From NCBI RefSeq assembly GCF_023525255.1, contig NZ_CP073355.1:186001-250000 (forward strand): DNA of 64,000 nucleotides. Direction: 5' to 3'. The stretch is from Thermospira aquatica. Lineage in GTDB: Bacteria > Spirochaetota > Brevinematia > Brevinematales > Thermospiraceae. Positions within the stretch are counted from its first letter, which is position 1. Each line of letters begins with the position of its first letter. This document shows positions 27,845-35,988 of the stretch, one piece after another. The position numbers and the translations under genes are program-made. Under the pieces are notes generated by a model. The model saw only the letters and a list, made by a program, of their open reading frames with translations, was not told the DNA's origin and searched no databases.

Positions 27845-29242
27845 TTTATCCCGTTGCGTCAAATAAAAAAGTACTCGAAATTCGAATCATTGCCTCATAA
27901 AAAAAAGTACTCAAAAATTCCATACAGTTTCCTCCAAATTTTTGTTTTTTACATTCTTTTTCTTTTGAAGGCTGAAAAGTTTTCTCTGGCAAGCTGTAAT
28001 TTTTTGTCTTAGGTGAAACAAATCGAGAGCCTTATAAAGCCTTGTTAGGCGTTCCTTTTGTGCCACACTTACATAAGAGCTTTCTAAAAGCCGCTGGTAG
28101 GGAGTTTTAATATCATCATGCTTCTTTTGCACCTTGCTTCCGATTCTCTTTTTCTCTGTCATTTTCATAACCGGTTGAAAAAAGTTGGCATAAAGCCTGA
28201 GATACGCATAGAGTCGGTTCAAGTAGTAGACTTCTTCCTCGGTATCGTAGCGGAAGTATCCAACATTCTGGCGGACTATGGAATAGTTGTTCTGCTCAAC
28301 GTAGCAGTTATCATTGGAACGGGAGCTTCTCCCCCTTGTAAATTTTATCTGGTGCTTCTCACACCAATCGCAGAGGATGATTAATAAATTCAGCACCGTA
28401 TCAGAATCAATTCCCCGTAACTCAAAAGGAAGTCTTCTTTGGACTTTTTCTATGGCTTCTCTTACCCATTTTGAAGCCTTGTTTTTGATTGCCACAAGTT
28501 CTGTCCAACCGCTCCAAACATCCACCATATTTAATGTTTGAGCAAAATCTCCCCGCTATTTCCTCCCTCATGGGCTACCAGATCAATCTCCATGAACCCA
28601 GGGCAATTTTCATCCCACTCTGCCCACGTGCGTATAGCTATTTGTTGCTTTAATAGCGTTCCAGGCTTTGTACCTTTTCGTCCTTTTATCTCAAGCTTTT
28701 ACGCTCATGTTTCAAAAGTCGGTCAATACTTGAAGCACTTATATGGCGCAAGTTTTCTATAGCCTGTGGAGAACCGTGGAGATGTCCGTTTGCTAAGAGA
28801 TTATCTAAAACTTCATTGAGAATCGGTTTTAAGCGGTTGCCACACATGTAGTTTTCAATTTCCCAGACCTTTTTAAGTTTTAGTTCTTCTTCGCATCTTT
28901 TTTCTTTCTGCCAGGTCTTTTGTCTCTTTTATTATATCGGTTTTAAGGTAATTTTTTTGCCTACATAGATGGTTTTTTTTCTCCAGGTTGCCTCAAGAGC
29001 CTGGGGCATAGTTTCGATTTTTAGGCCTGTTATCCTCACAAAATAATCCAGTATCTCCATTTTGCTGGTTTTGATACTCTTTTTCGCCGTTTCTGTAATA
29101 GGTCTCCTTTCAACATCGCTAACTCCACCTTGTACCTCCAGTTCTTTGAACTGGATTATTTTATACACAGATTTGGAGTACTTTTTTATTTTGAAGCAAC
29201 GTTCCCTTTTCGAGTACTTTTATTATGAAGCAATTCGTTTAT
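27845..29242 (-). mobile_element. IS-rve copy A with 5-bp target duplication TTTAT
   Basis: Element proper 27850-29237 (1388 bp). TTTAT occurs at 27845-27849 and 29238-29242 as a 5-bp target duplication. The ends begin CCCGTTGCGTC (3' end, left) and CGAATTGCTTC (5' end, right). Each end has two tandem copies of a ~23-bp motif (TTGCNTCA, A-rich run, AAGTACTC). This copy keeps the ancestral leader with the palindrome CCAGTTC-TTT-GAACTGG (29138-29154). The 5' end stops exactly one duplication length before the -35 box of the tRNA-Pro/pcm promoter. Confidence 0.92.
27911..29116 (-). pseudogene. IS-rve transposase, decayed (copy A)
   Basis: An integrase-core (rve, DDE) transposase. The longest open piece (27911-28528) covers NMVDVWSGWTELVAIKNKASKW through the C-terminal NFxxPVMKMTEKKRIGSKVQKKHDD...ETVWNF. 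GIDSDT and RGRSSRSNDNCYVEQ (catalytic Asp and Glu regions) are present, but two nearby indels replace GAEFINHPLR by VLNLLIIL. The N-terminal half is broken by several single-base losses. The family is recognisable by analogy with rve transposases; I could not place it in a named IS family. Confidence 0.85.
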
Positions 29243-29271
29243 TTGACTTTTTTCTTTTTTCGCTGTACAAT
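29243..29271 (+). promoter_or_regulatory. sigma70-type promoter of tRNA-Pro and pcm
   Basis: TTGACT (29243-29248), 17-bp spacer, TACAAT (29266-29271), 24 bp before the tRNA. The -35 follows directly on the TTTAT target duplication of IS-rve copy A. Confidence 0.82.
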
Positions 29272-29295
29272 AAGAGCTCTAAAAAACAAAAGATT

Positions 29296-29371
29296 CGGGG
29301 TGTAGCGCAGTCCGGTTTAGCGCACTACCTTGGGGTGGTAGGGGCCGCCAGTTCAAATCTGGCCACCCCGA
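29296..29371 (+). tRNA. tRNA-Pro (anticodon GGG)
   Basis: Full cloverleaf: acceptor CGGGGTG (29296-29302) pairs with CACCCCG (29364-29370), discriminator A at 29371. Anticodon stem CTACC/GGTAG encloses loop TTGGGGT, giving anticodon GGG. The T arm is GCCAG-TTCAAAT-CTGGC. The 3' CCA is not encoded. It sits between its promoter and pcm and is probably processed from a joint transcript. Confidence 0.95.
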
Positions 29372-29394
29372 ATTTTCTTTTTTTAGGGGGGACT

Positions 29395-30024
29395 ATGGAT
29401 TCTGATCAAATGTCCCTCGAGAGGATGCTCAAGCATCAAATCATCGCACGGGGTATTGATAATCCCCGGGTTTTAGAGGCCATGCGTGCCGTTCCCAGAC
29501 ATCTTTTCGTTCCCGAGAGTCTCCGTGATCAAGCCTATGAGGACTACCCTCTTCCCATCGGATATGGACAAACCATCTCACAACCCTACATTGTAGCCCT
29601 TATGACAGATATCCTTAAACTCGAAAAGCACCATAAGGTCCTGGAAATCGGTACTGGCTCAGGATACCAGTCGGCCATCCTCAGTCTGCTTGCCTCCAGA
29701 GTTATCACCATCGAACACAAAGAAACCCTCTGGAAAAAGGCAAAAGATCGGCTCAACAGCTATCCCAACATCCTCTGTATCTATGGAAATGGCTACGAAG
29801 GATATCCGCTGGAAGCCCCCTACGACAGAATCCTCCTCACAGCAGCTCCTCCCAACATCCCTCAAGCACTGCTTGATCAACTCACCCCCAAAGGTATCCT
29901 GGTAGCCCCTGTAGGAGAATTCCATCAAAAGCTAGTACGCATCACCAAAGAACAGAATAACCAACTCCATGAGGAATACATCTGCGATGTTATCTTTGTT
30001 CCCATGATTCCAGAAAAAGAATAA
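29395..30024 (+). CDS. pcm: protein-L-isoaspartate O-methyltransferase
   Basis: 209 aa. Characteristic PCMT pieces: RGIDNPRVLEAMRAVPRHLFVPESLRDQAYEDYPLPIGYGQTISQPYIVALMTDIL, followed by the SAM-binding LEIGTGSGYQSAIL and DRILLTAAPPNIPQALLDQL. It methylates isoaspartyl residues of damaged proteins to start their repair. The ATG at 29395 has AGGGGGG just before it; the frame happens to be open upstream through the tRNA, which is not coding. Only 23 bp separate the tRNA from the gene. Confidence 0.94.
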   Translation: MDSDQMSLERMLKHQIIARGIDNPRVLEAMRAVPRHLFVPESLRDQAYEDYPLPIGYGQTISQPYIVALMTDILKLEKHHKVLEIGTGSGYQSAILSLLASRVITIEHKETLWKKAKDRLNSYPNILCIYGNGYEGYPLEAPYDRILLTAAPPNIPQALLDQLTPKGILVAPVGEFHQKLVRITKEQNNQLHEEYICDVIFVPMIPEKE

Positions 30025-30033
30025 CTGAACTTC

Positions 30034-30061
30034 TTGCATTTTTTTGTCGATAATGTATAAA
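30034..30061 (+). promoter_or_regulatory. possible promoter of small lipoprotein gene
   Basis: TTGCAT (30034-30039), 16-bp spacer, TATAAA (30056-30061), just after the pcm stop and 18 bp before the next ATG, so the leader would be very short. Confidence 0.5.
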
Positions 30062-30079
30062 CAACAAAAGGAGAAAAAT

Positions 30080-30370
30080 ATGAAAAATATTCTCTGGATA
30101 TTTTTTCTTGTTCTTCTCACAGGATGTGCCAAAACCATCAAACCAGCTCCTGAACCACCCAAAAAAGATAACGGCTATGTCATCTTTGTCTCCCGGGGCG
30201 GTGAAGGTGAATGGCAACTGGTAGACAGTGAAGGGAAAAGACTCGTCCCCACCAATCTTTCTCCTGCTCTCAAGGTTCACAATCTGCGGGTGTATTTTAG
30301 CTATGAGGAGTTGTTCCGACGTGAAGATGGGACCATTGTGGTGAGAATCACAAACATCTCCATTGAATAA
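30080..30370 (+). CDS. small lipoprotein, unknown function
   Basis: 96 aa. Lipoprotein signal MKNILWIFFLVLLTGC with lipobox LTGC, then a Pro/Lys-rich linker (KTIKPAPEPPKKD) and a short beta-rich domain (GYVIFVSRGGEGEWQLVDSEGKRLVP...RVYFSYEELFRREDGTIVVRITNISIE). No family recognised. AAAGGAG precedes the ATG. The 170 bp that follow, up to the IS at 30542, hold nothing that I can recognise. Confidence 0.72.
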   Translation: MKNILWIFFLVLLTGCAKTIKPAPEPPKKDNGYVIFVSRGGEGEWQLVDSEGKRLVPTNLSPALKVHNLRVYFSYEELFRREDGTIVVRITNISIE

Positions 30371-30602
30371 AATCCCGTCATCCCCTGAAACTTTCATCAT
30401 CGTATGAGGTTGTTTCACCGAGTGTTTTCCCTCGTATTTTTTCTTTTTTTTAACAACCTATTTTCCAGTGCCAGGAAAGAAATAATCACCCAAACTTTTC
30501 CAGGTAACAGAACCTCTCTTAAACAAAATGCCCCCATTTTTCCCGTTGCGTCAAATAAAAAAGTGCTCGAAATTCGAATCATTGCCTCATAAAAAAAAGT
30601 AC

Positions 30603-31850
30603 TCAAAAATTCCATACAGTTTCCTCCAAATTTTTGTTTTTTACATTCTTTTTCTTTTGAAGGCTGAAAAGTTTTCTCTGGCAAGCCGTAATTTTTTGTC
30701 TTAGGTGAAACAAATCGAGAGCCTTATAAAGCCTTGTTAGGCGCCCCTTTGTGCCTCACTTACATAAGAGCTTTCTAAAAGCCGTTGGTAGGGAGTTTTA
30801 ATATCATCATGCTTCTTTTGCACCTTGCTTCCGATTCTCTTTTTCTCTGTCATTTTCATAACCGGTTGAAAAAAGTTGGCATAAAGCCTGAGATACGCAT
30901 AGAGTCGGTTCAAGTAGTAGACTTCTTCCTCGGTATCGTAGCGGAAGTATCCAACATTCTGGCGGACTATGGAATAGTTTTTCTGCTCGACGTAGCAGTT
31001 ATCATTGGAACGGGAGCTTCTTCCCCTTGTAAATTTTATCTGGTTCTTCTCACACCAATCACGCAGAGGATGATTAATAAATTCAGCACCGGTATCAGAA
31101 TCAATTCCCCGTAAATCAAAAGGAAGTCTTCCTTTGACTTTTCTATGGCTTCTCTTACCCATTTTGAAGCCTTGTTTTGATTGCCACAAGCTCTGTCCAA
31201 CCGCTCCAAACATCCACCATATTTAATGTTTGAGCAAAATCTCCCCGGCTATTTCCTCCCTCATGGGCAACCAGATCAATCTCCATAAAACCAGGGCAAT
31301 TTTCATCCCACTCTGCCCACGTGCGTATAGCTATTTGTTGCTTTAATAGCGTTCCAGGCTTTGTACCTTTTCGTCCTTTTATCTCAAGCTTTTTACGCTC
31401 ATGCTTCAAAAGTCGGTCAATACTTGAGGCACTTATATGGCGCAAGTTTTCTATAGCCTGTGGAGAACCGTGGAGATGTCCGTTTGCTAAGAGATTATCT
31501 AAAACTTCATTTAAAATTGGCTTTAAACGTTTGCCACACATGTAGTTTTCAATTTCCCAGACCTTTTTTAGAAGTTTTAGTTCTTCTTCGCCGAATTTTT
31601 TCTTTCTGCCAGGTCTTTTGCCCTTTTTGGCTATATCGGCTTTAAGGTAATTTTTTTTGCCTACATATATGGTTTTTCCGTGCTGCCTCAAGAGCCTGGC
31701 GGCATAGTTTCGGTTTTTTAAACCTGTTATCCTCACAAAGTAATCCAGTATCTCCTTTTTCTCCTTTTTGCTGGCTTTTTGATACTCTGCTTCGACAAGC
31801 TCAGCATATCATTTCGCCGTTTCCCTGTAAATAGGTCTCCTTTCAAACAT
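30603..31850 (-). pseudogene. IS-rve transposase, decayed (copy B)
   Basis: Open pieces 31155-31736 (VRITGLKNRNYAARLLRQHGK...FMEIDLVAHEGGNSRGDFAQTLNMVDVWSGWTELVAIK) and 30737-31213 (SHRKVKGRLPFDLRGIDSDTGAEFINHPLRDWCEKNQIKFTRGRSSRSNDNCYVEQ...). A missing A in the CAAAAAC run near 31183 shifts the frame, another loss occurs near 30747, and the 24-bp insertion brings a TGA into the N-terminus. The catalytic residues themselves (D in EIDLVAH, D in GIDSDTGAEF, E in CYVEQKNY) are retained. Confidence 0.85.
31788..31811 (-). repeat. 24-bp inserted sequence with GAGCTTGTCGA core in copy B
   Basis: Compared with copy C (between GCGAAA and GAGTATC) 24 bp are inserted. The insert contains GCTGAGCTTGTCGAAGC and adds an in-frame TGA. 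The same insert is found in copies D (54613-54636) and E (60259-60282) but not A or C. Confidence 0.85.
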
Positions 31851-31865
31851 CGCCACCCCAATTCC

Positions 31866-32026
31866 GGTTGGCGAGCTTGTCGAGCCACGGTTGGCGAGCT
31901 TGTCGAGCCACGGTTGGCGAGCTTGTCGAGCCACGGTTGGCGAGCTTGTCGAGCCACGGTTGGCGAGCTTGTCGAGCCACGGTTGGCGAGCTTGTCGAGC
32001 CACGGTTGGCGAGCTTGTCGAGCCAT
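31866..32026 (-). repeat. tandem array of seven 23-bp units inside IS-rve copy B
   Basis: Seven head-to-tail units, plus-strand form starting GGTTGGCGAGCTTG and ending TCGAGCCAC; the last unit ends CCAT. Units are essentially identical. The array replaces the palindrome and ribosome-binding region seen in copies A and C. Copies D and E carry four and two units. The period is not a multiple of three, yet several frames on both strands remain open; I do not regard these as coding. Confidence 0.95.
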
Positions 32027-32114
32027 GAACTGGATTATTTTACACAAATTTAAAGTACTTTTTTATTTTGCAATAGCGTTCCCTTTTCGAGTACTTTTAT
32101 TATGAAGCAATTCG

Positions 32115-32249
32115 CTTCCTTGACAATTGGTTTGAATAGCTCTAAAATATTCTTCGTCTCAATCATATCTGGCCTCCTGTGATAGTTTTATTTATATTAT
32201 CACAGGAGGTTATCTTTTTCCTACCAGACACAATTAAGTATACACTGCC
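32115..32249 (-). mobile_element. 135-bp remnant of IS256-family element (5' end)
   Basis: Matches 57168-57302 of IS256 copy 2 along its entire 135 bp, including the hairpin around CCTCCTGTGATAG/CTATCACAGGAGG and the terminal AGTATACACTGCC. It is flanked on the left by IS-rve copy B and on the right by a solitary IS-rve end, so it is a fragment of an element that was inserted into an IS-rve and then invaded by another. Confidence 0.92.
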
Positions 32250-32281
32250 CTTTTCGAGTACTTTTATTATGAAGCAATTCG
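32250..32281 (-). mobile_element. solitary IS-rve 5' end upstream of lysC
   Basis: 32 bp matching the outermost 5' end of IS-rve (CTTTTCGAGTACTTTTATTA through GAAGCAATTCG). It is followed by 5 bp GTTTT and then the -35 box of the lysC promoter. The rest of this IS copy is missing here; its 3' flank is probably the AAAAC at 61526-61530 beside copy E. Confidence 0.88.
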
Positions 32282-32286
32282 GTTTT

Positions 32287-32315
32287 TTGCAAAAAATTTT
32301 ATTCTGCTTTACAAT
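32287..32315 (+). promoter_or_regulatory. sigma70-type promoter of lysC
   Basis: TTGCAA (32287-32292), 17-bp spacer, TACAAT (32310-32315), 33 bp before the GTG start. The -35 directly follows the 5-bp GTTTT that adjoins the solitary IS-rve end. Confidence 0.8.
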
Positions 32316-32347
32316 AGCACGACTTTAATTTACTGAAGGAGAAAGAA

Positions 32348-33556
32348 GTGGCGCTCATTGTCCAGAAGTTTGGCGGCACATCGGTAGGCGATATCGAAAG
32401 AATCAAGAATGTCGCCAAAAAAGTGAAAGCTACCAGAGATGTAGGGAATGATGTGGTGGTTGTTGTTTCTGCCATGAGTGGCAATACGGATTACCTCATC
32501 AATTTGGGCAAACAGATAACCCCCAATCCCGATAAACGGGAAATGGACATGCTTGTTTCTACGGGGGAACAGATCTCTATTGCGCTTCTTGCCATTGCTT
32601 TGAATGATATTGGTGCAAAGGCTATCTCTTTTAACGCTATGCAGGTTGGGATCAAAACAACCTCGGACTATACAAAGGCAAAGATTTTAGATATCAATAC
32701 GGAACGGATTCGCAAAGCTTTACAGGAAGGCTATATCGTTGTTATCGCCGGCTTTCAGGGAGTAGATGAGAAGTTTAACATTACTACTCTTGGGAGAGGA
32801 GGATCAGATACAACAGCAGTTGCTGTAGCGGCAGCTCTCAAGGCAGATCGTTGTGATATTTATACGGATGTGGACGGGGTGTATTCGGCTGATCCACGGA
32901 TTGTTCCCCATGCAAAAAAGTACGATGTGATTACCTTTGATGAGATGCTGGAACTTGCCTCTCTGGGAGCAAAGGTGCTCCATGATCGTTCGGTAATGTT
33001 TGCAATGAAATACAATGTTCCCTTGCGGGTTCTCTCCACCTTCGTTGAGAACGAAGGAACACTCATTGTCAAGGAGTATAAGGGTATGGAAAACATGGTT
33101 GTTTCTGGCATTGCCAAAAAGACAGACGAGGTTCGTATCAGTATTGTTGGAGTTCCGGATAAACCAGGGATTGCCGCTAACATCTTTCAACGACTCGCCG
33201 AACATAAAATCAATGTGAATATGATTGTTCAGTCAGTTGGACATGATGGGAAAAGTGAGATTTCCTTCACAGTTCTGGCCACCGATCTTGCTGATGCCAA
33301 GAATGTGATGAAGACGGTTCAGGAGGAGATTGGGGCTTCTGCTGTTGAGTATGATGAGAACATAGGGATTGTTTCCGTGGTGGGTATTGGCATGAAGACA
33401 ACTTTTGGTGTTGCTGCTGCCGTCTTTGAAGAACTGGCCAAAAATGGGATCAATATAGAGATGATTTCTACCTCTGAGATCAAGATCTCCGTGGTGATTA
33501 AAAAGGAGCTTGCTGATGAAGCTGTACAGGTGCTCCATGCACGGTTTATCGGTTAG
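32348..33556 (+). CDS. lysC: aspartate kinase
   Basis: 402 aa. Amino-acid kinase domain with IVQKFGGTSVGDIERI at the N-terminus, VVVVSAMSGNTDYLI, TTLGRGGSDTTAVAVAAAL and CDIYTDVDGVYSADPRIV; then two ACT domains (~265-402; GVPDKPGIAANIFQRLAEHKINVNMIVQ, GIGMKTTFGVAAAVFEELAKNGINIEMISTSEIKISVVI), as in single-function, allosterically regulated aspartokinases. First step of the lysine/threonine/methionine family. GTG start at 32348 with AAGGAG upstream. The 3' end overlaps convergent nadD by 11 bp. Confidence 0.95.
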   Translation: MALIVQKFGGTSVGDIERIKNVAKKVKATRDVGNDVVVVVSAMSGNTDYLINLGKQITPNPDKREMDMLVSTGEQISIALLAIALNDIGAKAISFNAMQVGIKTTSDYTKAKILDINTERIRKALQEGYIVVIAGFQGVDEKFNITTLGRGGSDTTAVAVAAALKADRCDIYTDVDGVYSADPRIVPHAKKYDVITFDEMLELASLGAKVLHDRSVMFAMKYNVPLRVLSTFVENEGTLIVKEYKGMENMVVSGIAKKTDEVRISIVGVPDKPGIAANIFQRLAEHKINVNMIVQSVGHDGKSEISFTVLATDLADAKNVMKTVQEEIGASAVEYDENIGIVSVVGIGMKTTFGVAAAVFEELAKNGINIEMISTSEIKISVVIKKELADEAVQVLHARFIG

Positions 33557-34214
33557 TTGCCAGGGATTCTAGAGCTACTTGTACCGTTTCTGGCACGAGA
33601 CCGGAGAGGTTCTCTCCTTTGAGCCAGGCTTCCCTTACTTTTGTTGAGGAAACATCTACTTCGAAGGGGGGGAGTTTCACAAAAGGCATGTCTGGAAATT
33701 CGGCAGCATGGGGGCGGGTTCCTACACATACCTGGGCTAAGGAGAAGATCTCCTCGTATCTTTTCCATGTGTGAAAGACGGCAGCTTCATCCTGCCCGAT
33801 GAGGAGAAAGATTTCGTCCTCAGGATGATCGAGCTTGTATTTTTTGAGGGTATCGATTGTATACGCTGGTTTGGTTTTTTCTTTTTCTGCTTCCCAGAGT
33901 TTCCATCCCGGACAGGGATGATAAAAACGTCTATAAACAGCGAGTAAAGAGGCGAGGGAGGTTGGGGGAAATTTCCCGAGTTTTTGTGCAGAGATCTCAA
34001 GTTCTTCGGGTGGTTCGAGGCAAAAGGCAATCTTTGTCAAAAAAACCCGTACTTCATATCCCCAGAGGTCGTTGAAACTCTTGTGAGGTGGGAAAGCAGT
34101 CGGGACAAAGAGAAGCGTATCCAGGGCAAGAAAAGTTGTCGCTGTTTCCGCTAAACGGAGATGTCCCATGTGTGGTGGATGAAAAAGACTCCCCAAAATC
34201 CCCACCCGACTCAT
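33546..34214 (-). CDS. nadD: nicotinate-nucleotide adenylyltransferase
   Basis: 222 aa nucleotidyltransferase of the NadD type: GILGSLFHPPHMGHLRLAETA (HxGH motif), FVPTAFPPHK, IDTLKKY and LIGQDEAAVFHTWKRYEEIF, ending with VSSTKVREAWLKGENLSGLVPETV (ISST-type motif). It makes deamido-NAD in the cytoplasm. The GSLFHPP segment deviates from the commoner GGTFDPP/H. The start overlaps the 3' end of the PfkB kinase gene by 4 bp, so it is in the pdxJ operon. Confidence 0.9.
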   Translation of the reverse strand: MSRVGILGSLFHPPHMGHLRLAETATTFLALDTLLFVPTAFPPHKSFNDLWGYEVRVFLTKIAFCLEPPEELEISAQKLGKFPPTSLASLLAVYRRFYHPCPGWKLWEAEKEKTKPAYTIDTLKKYKLDHPEDEIFLLIGQDEAAVFHTWKRYEEIFSLAQVCVGTRPHAAEFPDMPFVKLPPFEVDVSSTKVREAWLKGENLSGLVPETVQVALESLATNR

Positions 34215-35176
34215 GATGGCATATGCTCCTGATAACGGGCGAGAAATTTTTCAACCTCTTCTTTTGAAGGAAGAGCCGGGATAGCTCCTCGACGGGAGAC
34301 GGTTATTGCTGCTACAGCAGAAGCCCATTTGAGGATCTGAAGAAGCCTTTCCCTTGAAATATGAAAGGGGCGTTCTTCTTGAGAGAGTTGTGAGAGCAAT
34401 CCTCCTACAAAGGCATCTCCTGCTCCGGTGGTATCTACCACCTCCACGTGATAACTGCCTGTAGAGATTATAGTTTCTTGAAAAAGACAGATCACCCCAT
34501 TTTCTCCACGGGTGATGAGCACGATGGGGCGGACAAGAGATTTTGCCCAGGCAAGAGCCTCTTCAAAGGTTTCTTTTGCCGAGAGAAAGAGAAGTTCCTC
34601 TTCTGAGAGTTTGAGAATATCTACCCACTTCAAGCAGGAGAAAATCTGTCTTTTTGCTTCTTTTAGATCTTTCCACAGGGATGGTCTTAAGTTCGGGTCA
34701 AAGGAGATGAGCTTTTTTTTCTTTTTTGCATAACGGAGAGCTTTTTTGGTGACTGTTCTGGCGGGTTGATTGGTAAGGGAGAGAGAACCAAAATGAAAGA
34801 TCCTGGTGTTTTCGATCGTTTGTTTTTCTTTTCTGCCCCATGGGAGGAAAAGATCAGCTCCCGGTTTGCGGTAGAAACTAAAACTTCTTTCTCCTTTTTT
34901 ATCGAGATGGACGAAAGCAAGGGTGGTGGGGGCCTGTGAGGTTCGGTAAATACACGAGGAGTCAACGGTATTTGCTTCGAGTGTGTGGATAAGAAGATCC
35001 CCGAAAAAATCCTGTCCTACTGTTCCGATAAAAGCCGATCGTACTTCCAGACGGGCACAGGCCACGGCTACATTTGCCGGCGCTCCTCCGGGATTGGGTT
35101 CATAGAGAAAACCTTCTCTTCCTTGAACAGGTGTCATATCCATGAGGATTTCACCCATGGATACAATATCATACAT
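34211..35176 (-). CDS. PfkB-family sugar kinase (fructokinase-like)
   Basis: 321 aa. Ribokinase/PfkB fold: SMGEILMDMTPVQ at the N-terminus, PNPGGAPANVAVACARL (motif 1), SFDPNLRPSLWKD, LITRGENGVI and the catalytic/anion-hole motif VDTTGAGDAFVGGLLSQL (motif 2). The sequence is closest to bacterial fructokinases, but the sugar cannot be proven. Start at 35176 with AGGAG upstream; the reading frame extends 9 codons further up into pdxJ without a ribosome binding site. Overlaps pdxJ by 8 bp. Confidence 0.85.
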   Translation of the reverse strand: MYDIVSMGEILMDMTPVQGREGFLYEPNPGGAPANVAVACARLEVRSAFIGTVGQDFFGDLLIHTLEANTVDSSCIYRTSQAPTTLAFVHLDKKGERSFSFYRKPGADLFLPWGRKEKQTIENTRIFHFGSLSLTNQPARTVTKKALRYAKKKKKLISFDPNLRPSLWKDLKEAKRQIFSCLKWVDILKLSEEELLFLSAKETFEEALAWAKSLVRPIVLITRGENGVICLFQETIISTGSYHVEVVDTTGAGDAFVGGLLSQLSQEERPFHISRERLLQILKWASAVAAITVSRRGAIPALPSKEEVEKFLARYQEHMPS

Positions 35177-35912
35177 GGTATGGCTCCTGGCCTTTTCTCC
35201 CATGATGCATTACCTCCAACATCTCACGAACAGCCTGTTCTATGCCTACAAAAAGAGCCCTCGCGACAATGGCGTGTCCAATATTGAGGGTATGAAGTTC
35301 TGGGATGGCAGCAATACGGGCGGTGTTATCGTAATTGAGACCGTGCCCTGCGTTTACCTGAAGACCGAGGGAGGCAGCTACTTTTGCTCCTTCTCTTAGT
35401 CTTTCGAATTCGATATCCTGTGTTCGGTCGTTTGCTTCTGCGTACCTTCCTGTATGGAGTTCGATCATATCTGTTTTTGTTCGTTTTGCAGCCTCGATTT
35501 GAGAGGGATCAGCATCTATAAAAAGGCTTGTTTTTATCCCGGCTTCATGAAATCGTTTGACAATGGCGGTGATATCTTTTTCCTGGCTTAAAACATCCAG
35601 TCCCCCCTCAGTGGTAAGTTCCTGGCGTTTTTCTGGAACAAGACACACCTCATCAGGTCGTACCTCAAGGGCTATGCGTATAATGTCTTCGGAAAGGGCA
35701 AGCTCAAGGTTGAGGCGTGTAGTTACACTCTGGCGCAGTCTTCTTACATCGTGTTCCTGGATATGGCGCCTATCTTCGCGGAGGTGGACGGTGATGCCAT
35801 GAGCTCCAGCTTTTTCTACCAGGGGAGCAATAGCTACTGGATCAGGGTAGGCTGCCAGACGGATCTGGCGAAGAGTGGCTACATGATCAATATTGACCCC
35901 AAGATAGAGCAT
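35169..35912 (-). CDS. pdxJ: pyridoxine 5'-phosphate synthase
   Basis: 247 aa, standard for PdxJ. LGVNIDHVATLRQIRLAAYPDPVAIAPLVEKAGAHGITVHLREDRRHIQEHDV is the diagnostic N-terminus; EVCLVPEKRQELTTEGGLDV and NAGHGLNYDNTARIAAIPELHTLNIGHAIVARALF follow. It condenses 1-deoxyxylulose 5-phosphate with 3-amino-2-oxopropyl phosphate in DXP-dependent vitamin B6 synthesis. Start at 35912 behind GAGGAG; first gene of the pdxJ-pfkB-nadD operon. Confidence 0.95.
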   Translation of the reverse strand: MLYLGVNIDHVATLRQIRLAAYPDPVAIAPLVEKAGAHGITVHLREDRRHIQEHDVRRLRQSVTTRLNLELALSEDIIRIALEVRPDEVCLVPEKRQELTTEGGLDVLSQEKDITAIVKRFHEAGIKTSLFIDADPSQIEAAKRTKTDMIELHTGRYAEANDRTQDIEFERLREGAKVAASLGLQVNAGHGLNYDNTARIAAIPELHTLNIGHAIVARALFVGIEQAVREMLEVMHHGRKGQEPYHV

Positions 35913-35940
35913 GTTTGTCTCCTCATGAGTACTCCATGAT

Positions 35941-35969
35941 ATTATAAGCCTTGAGAGAGAGGGTGTCAA
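35941..35969 (-). promoter_or_regulatory. sigma70-type promoter of pdxJ-pfkB-nadD
   Basis: On the minus strand TTGACA (35969-35964), 17-bp spacer, TATAAT (35946-35941), a near-perfect consensus 29 bp before the ATG at 35912. Confidence 0.88.
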
Positions 35970-35988
35970 ATATAATAGCAAAAACTTT

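Larger units (their letters stand above)
30542..32114 (-). mobile_element. IS-rve copy B, carrying a 7x 23-bp repeat array; flanks do not match
   Basis: 3' end (CCCGTTGCG) at 30542 and 5' end (AATTCG) at 32114. The adjoining 5-bp sequences differ: TTTTT at 30537-30541, CTTCC at 32115-32119. No target duplication remains, which points to recombination. Between the 5' end and the transposase it carries seven tandem 23-bp units and, inside the coding region, a 24-bp insertion at 31788-31811. Its 5' end lies inside a fragment of an IS256 element. Confidence 0.9.

Noticed and set aside
31733-32105. Repetitive proteins read through the 23-bp array (frames open on both strands)
   Set aside because: A 23-bp period without stop codons opens several frames by chance; copies with 7, 4 and 2 units, no ribosome binding site and location inside an IS argue against coding.
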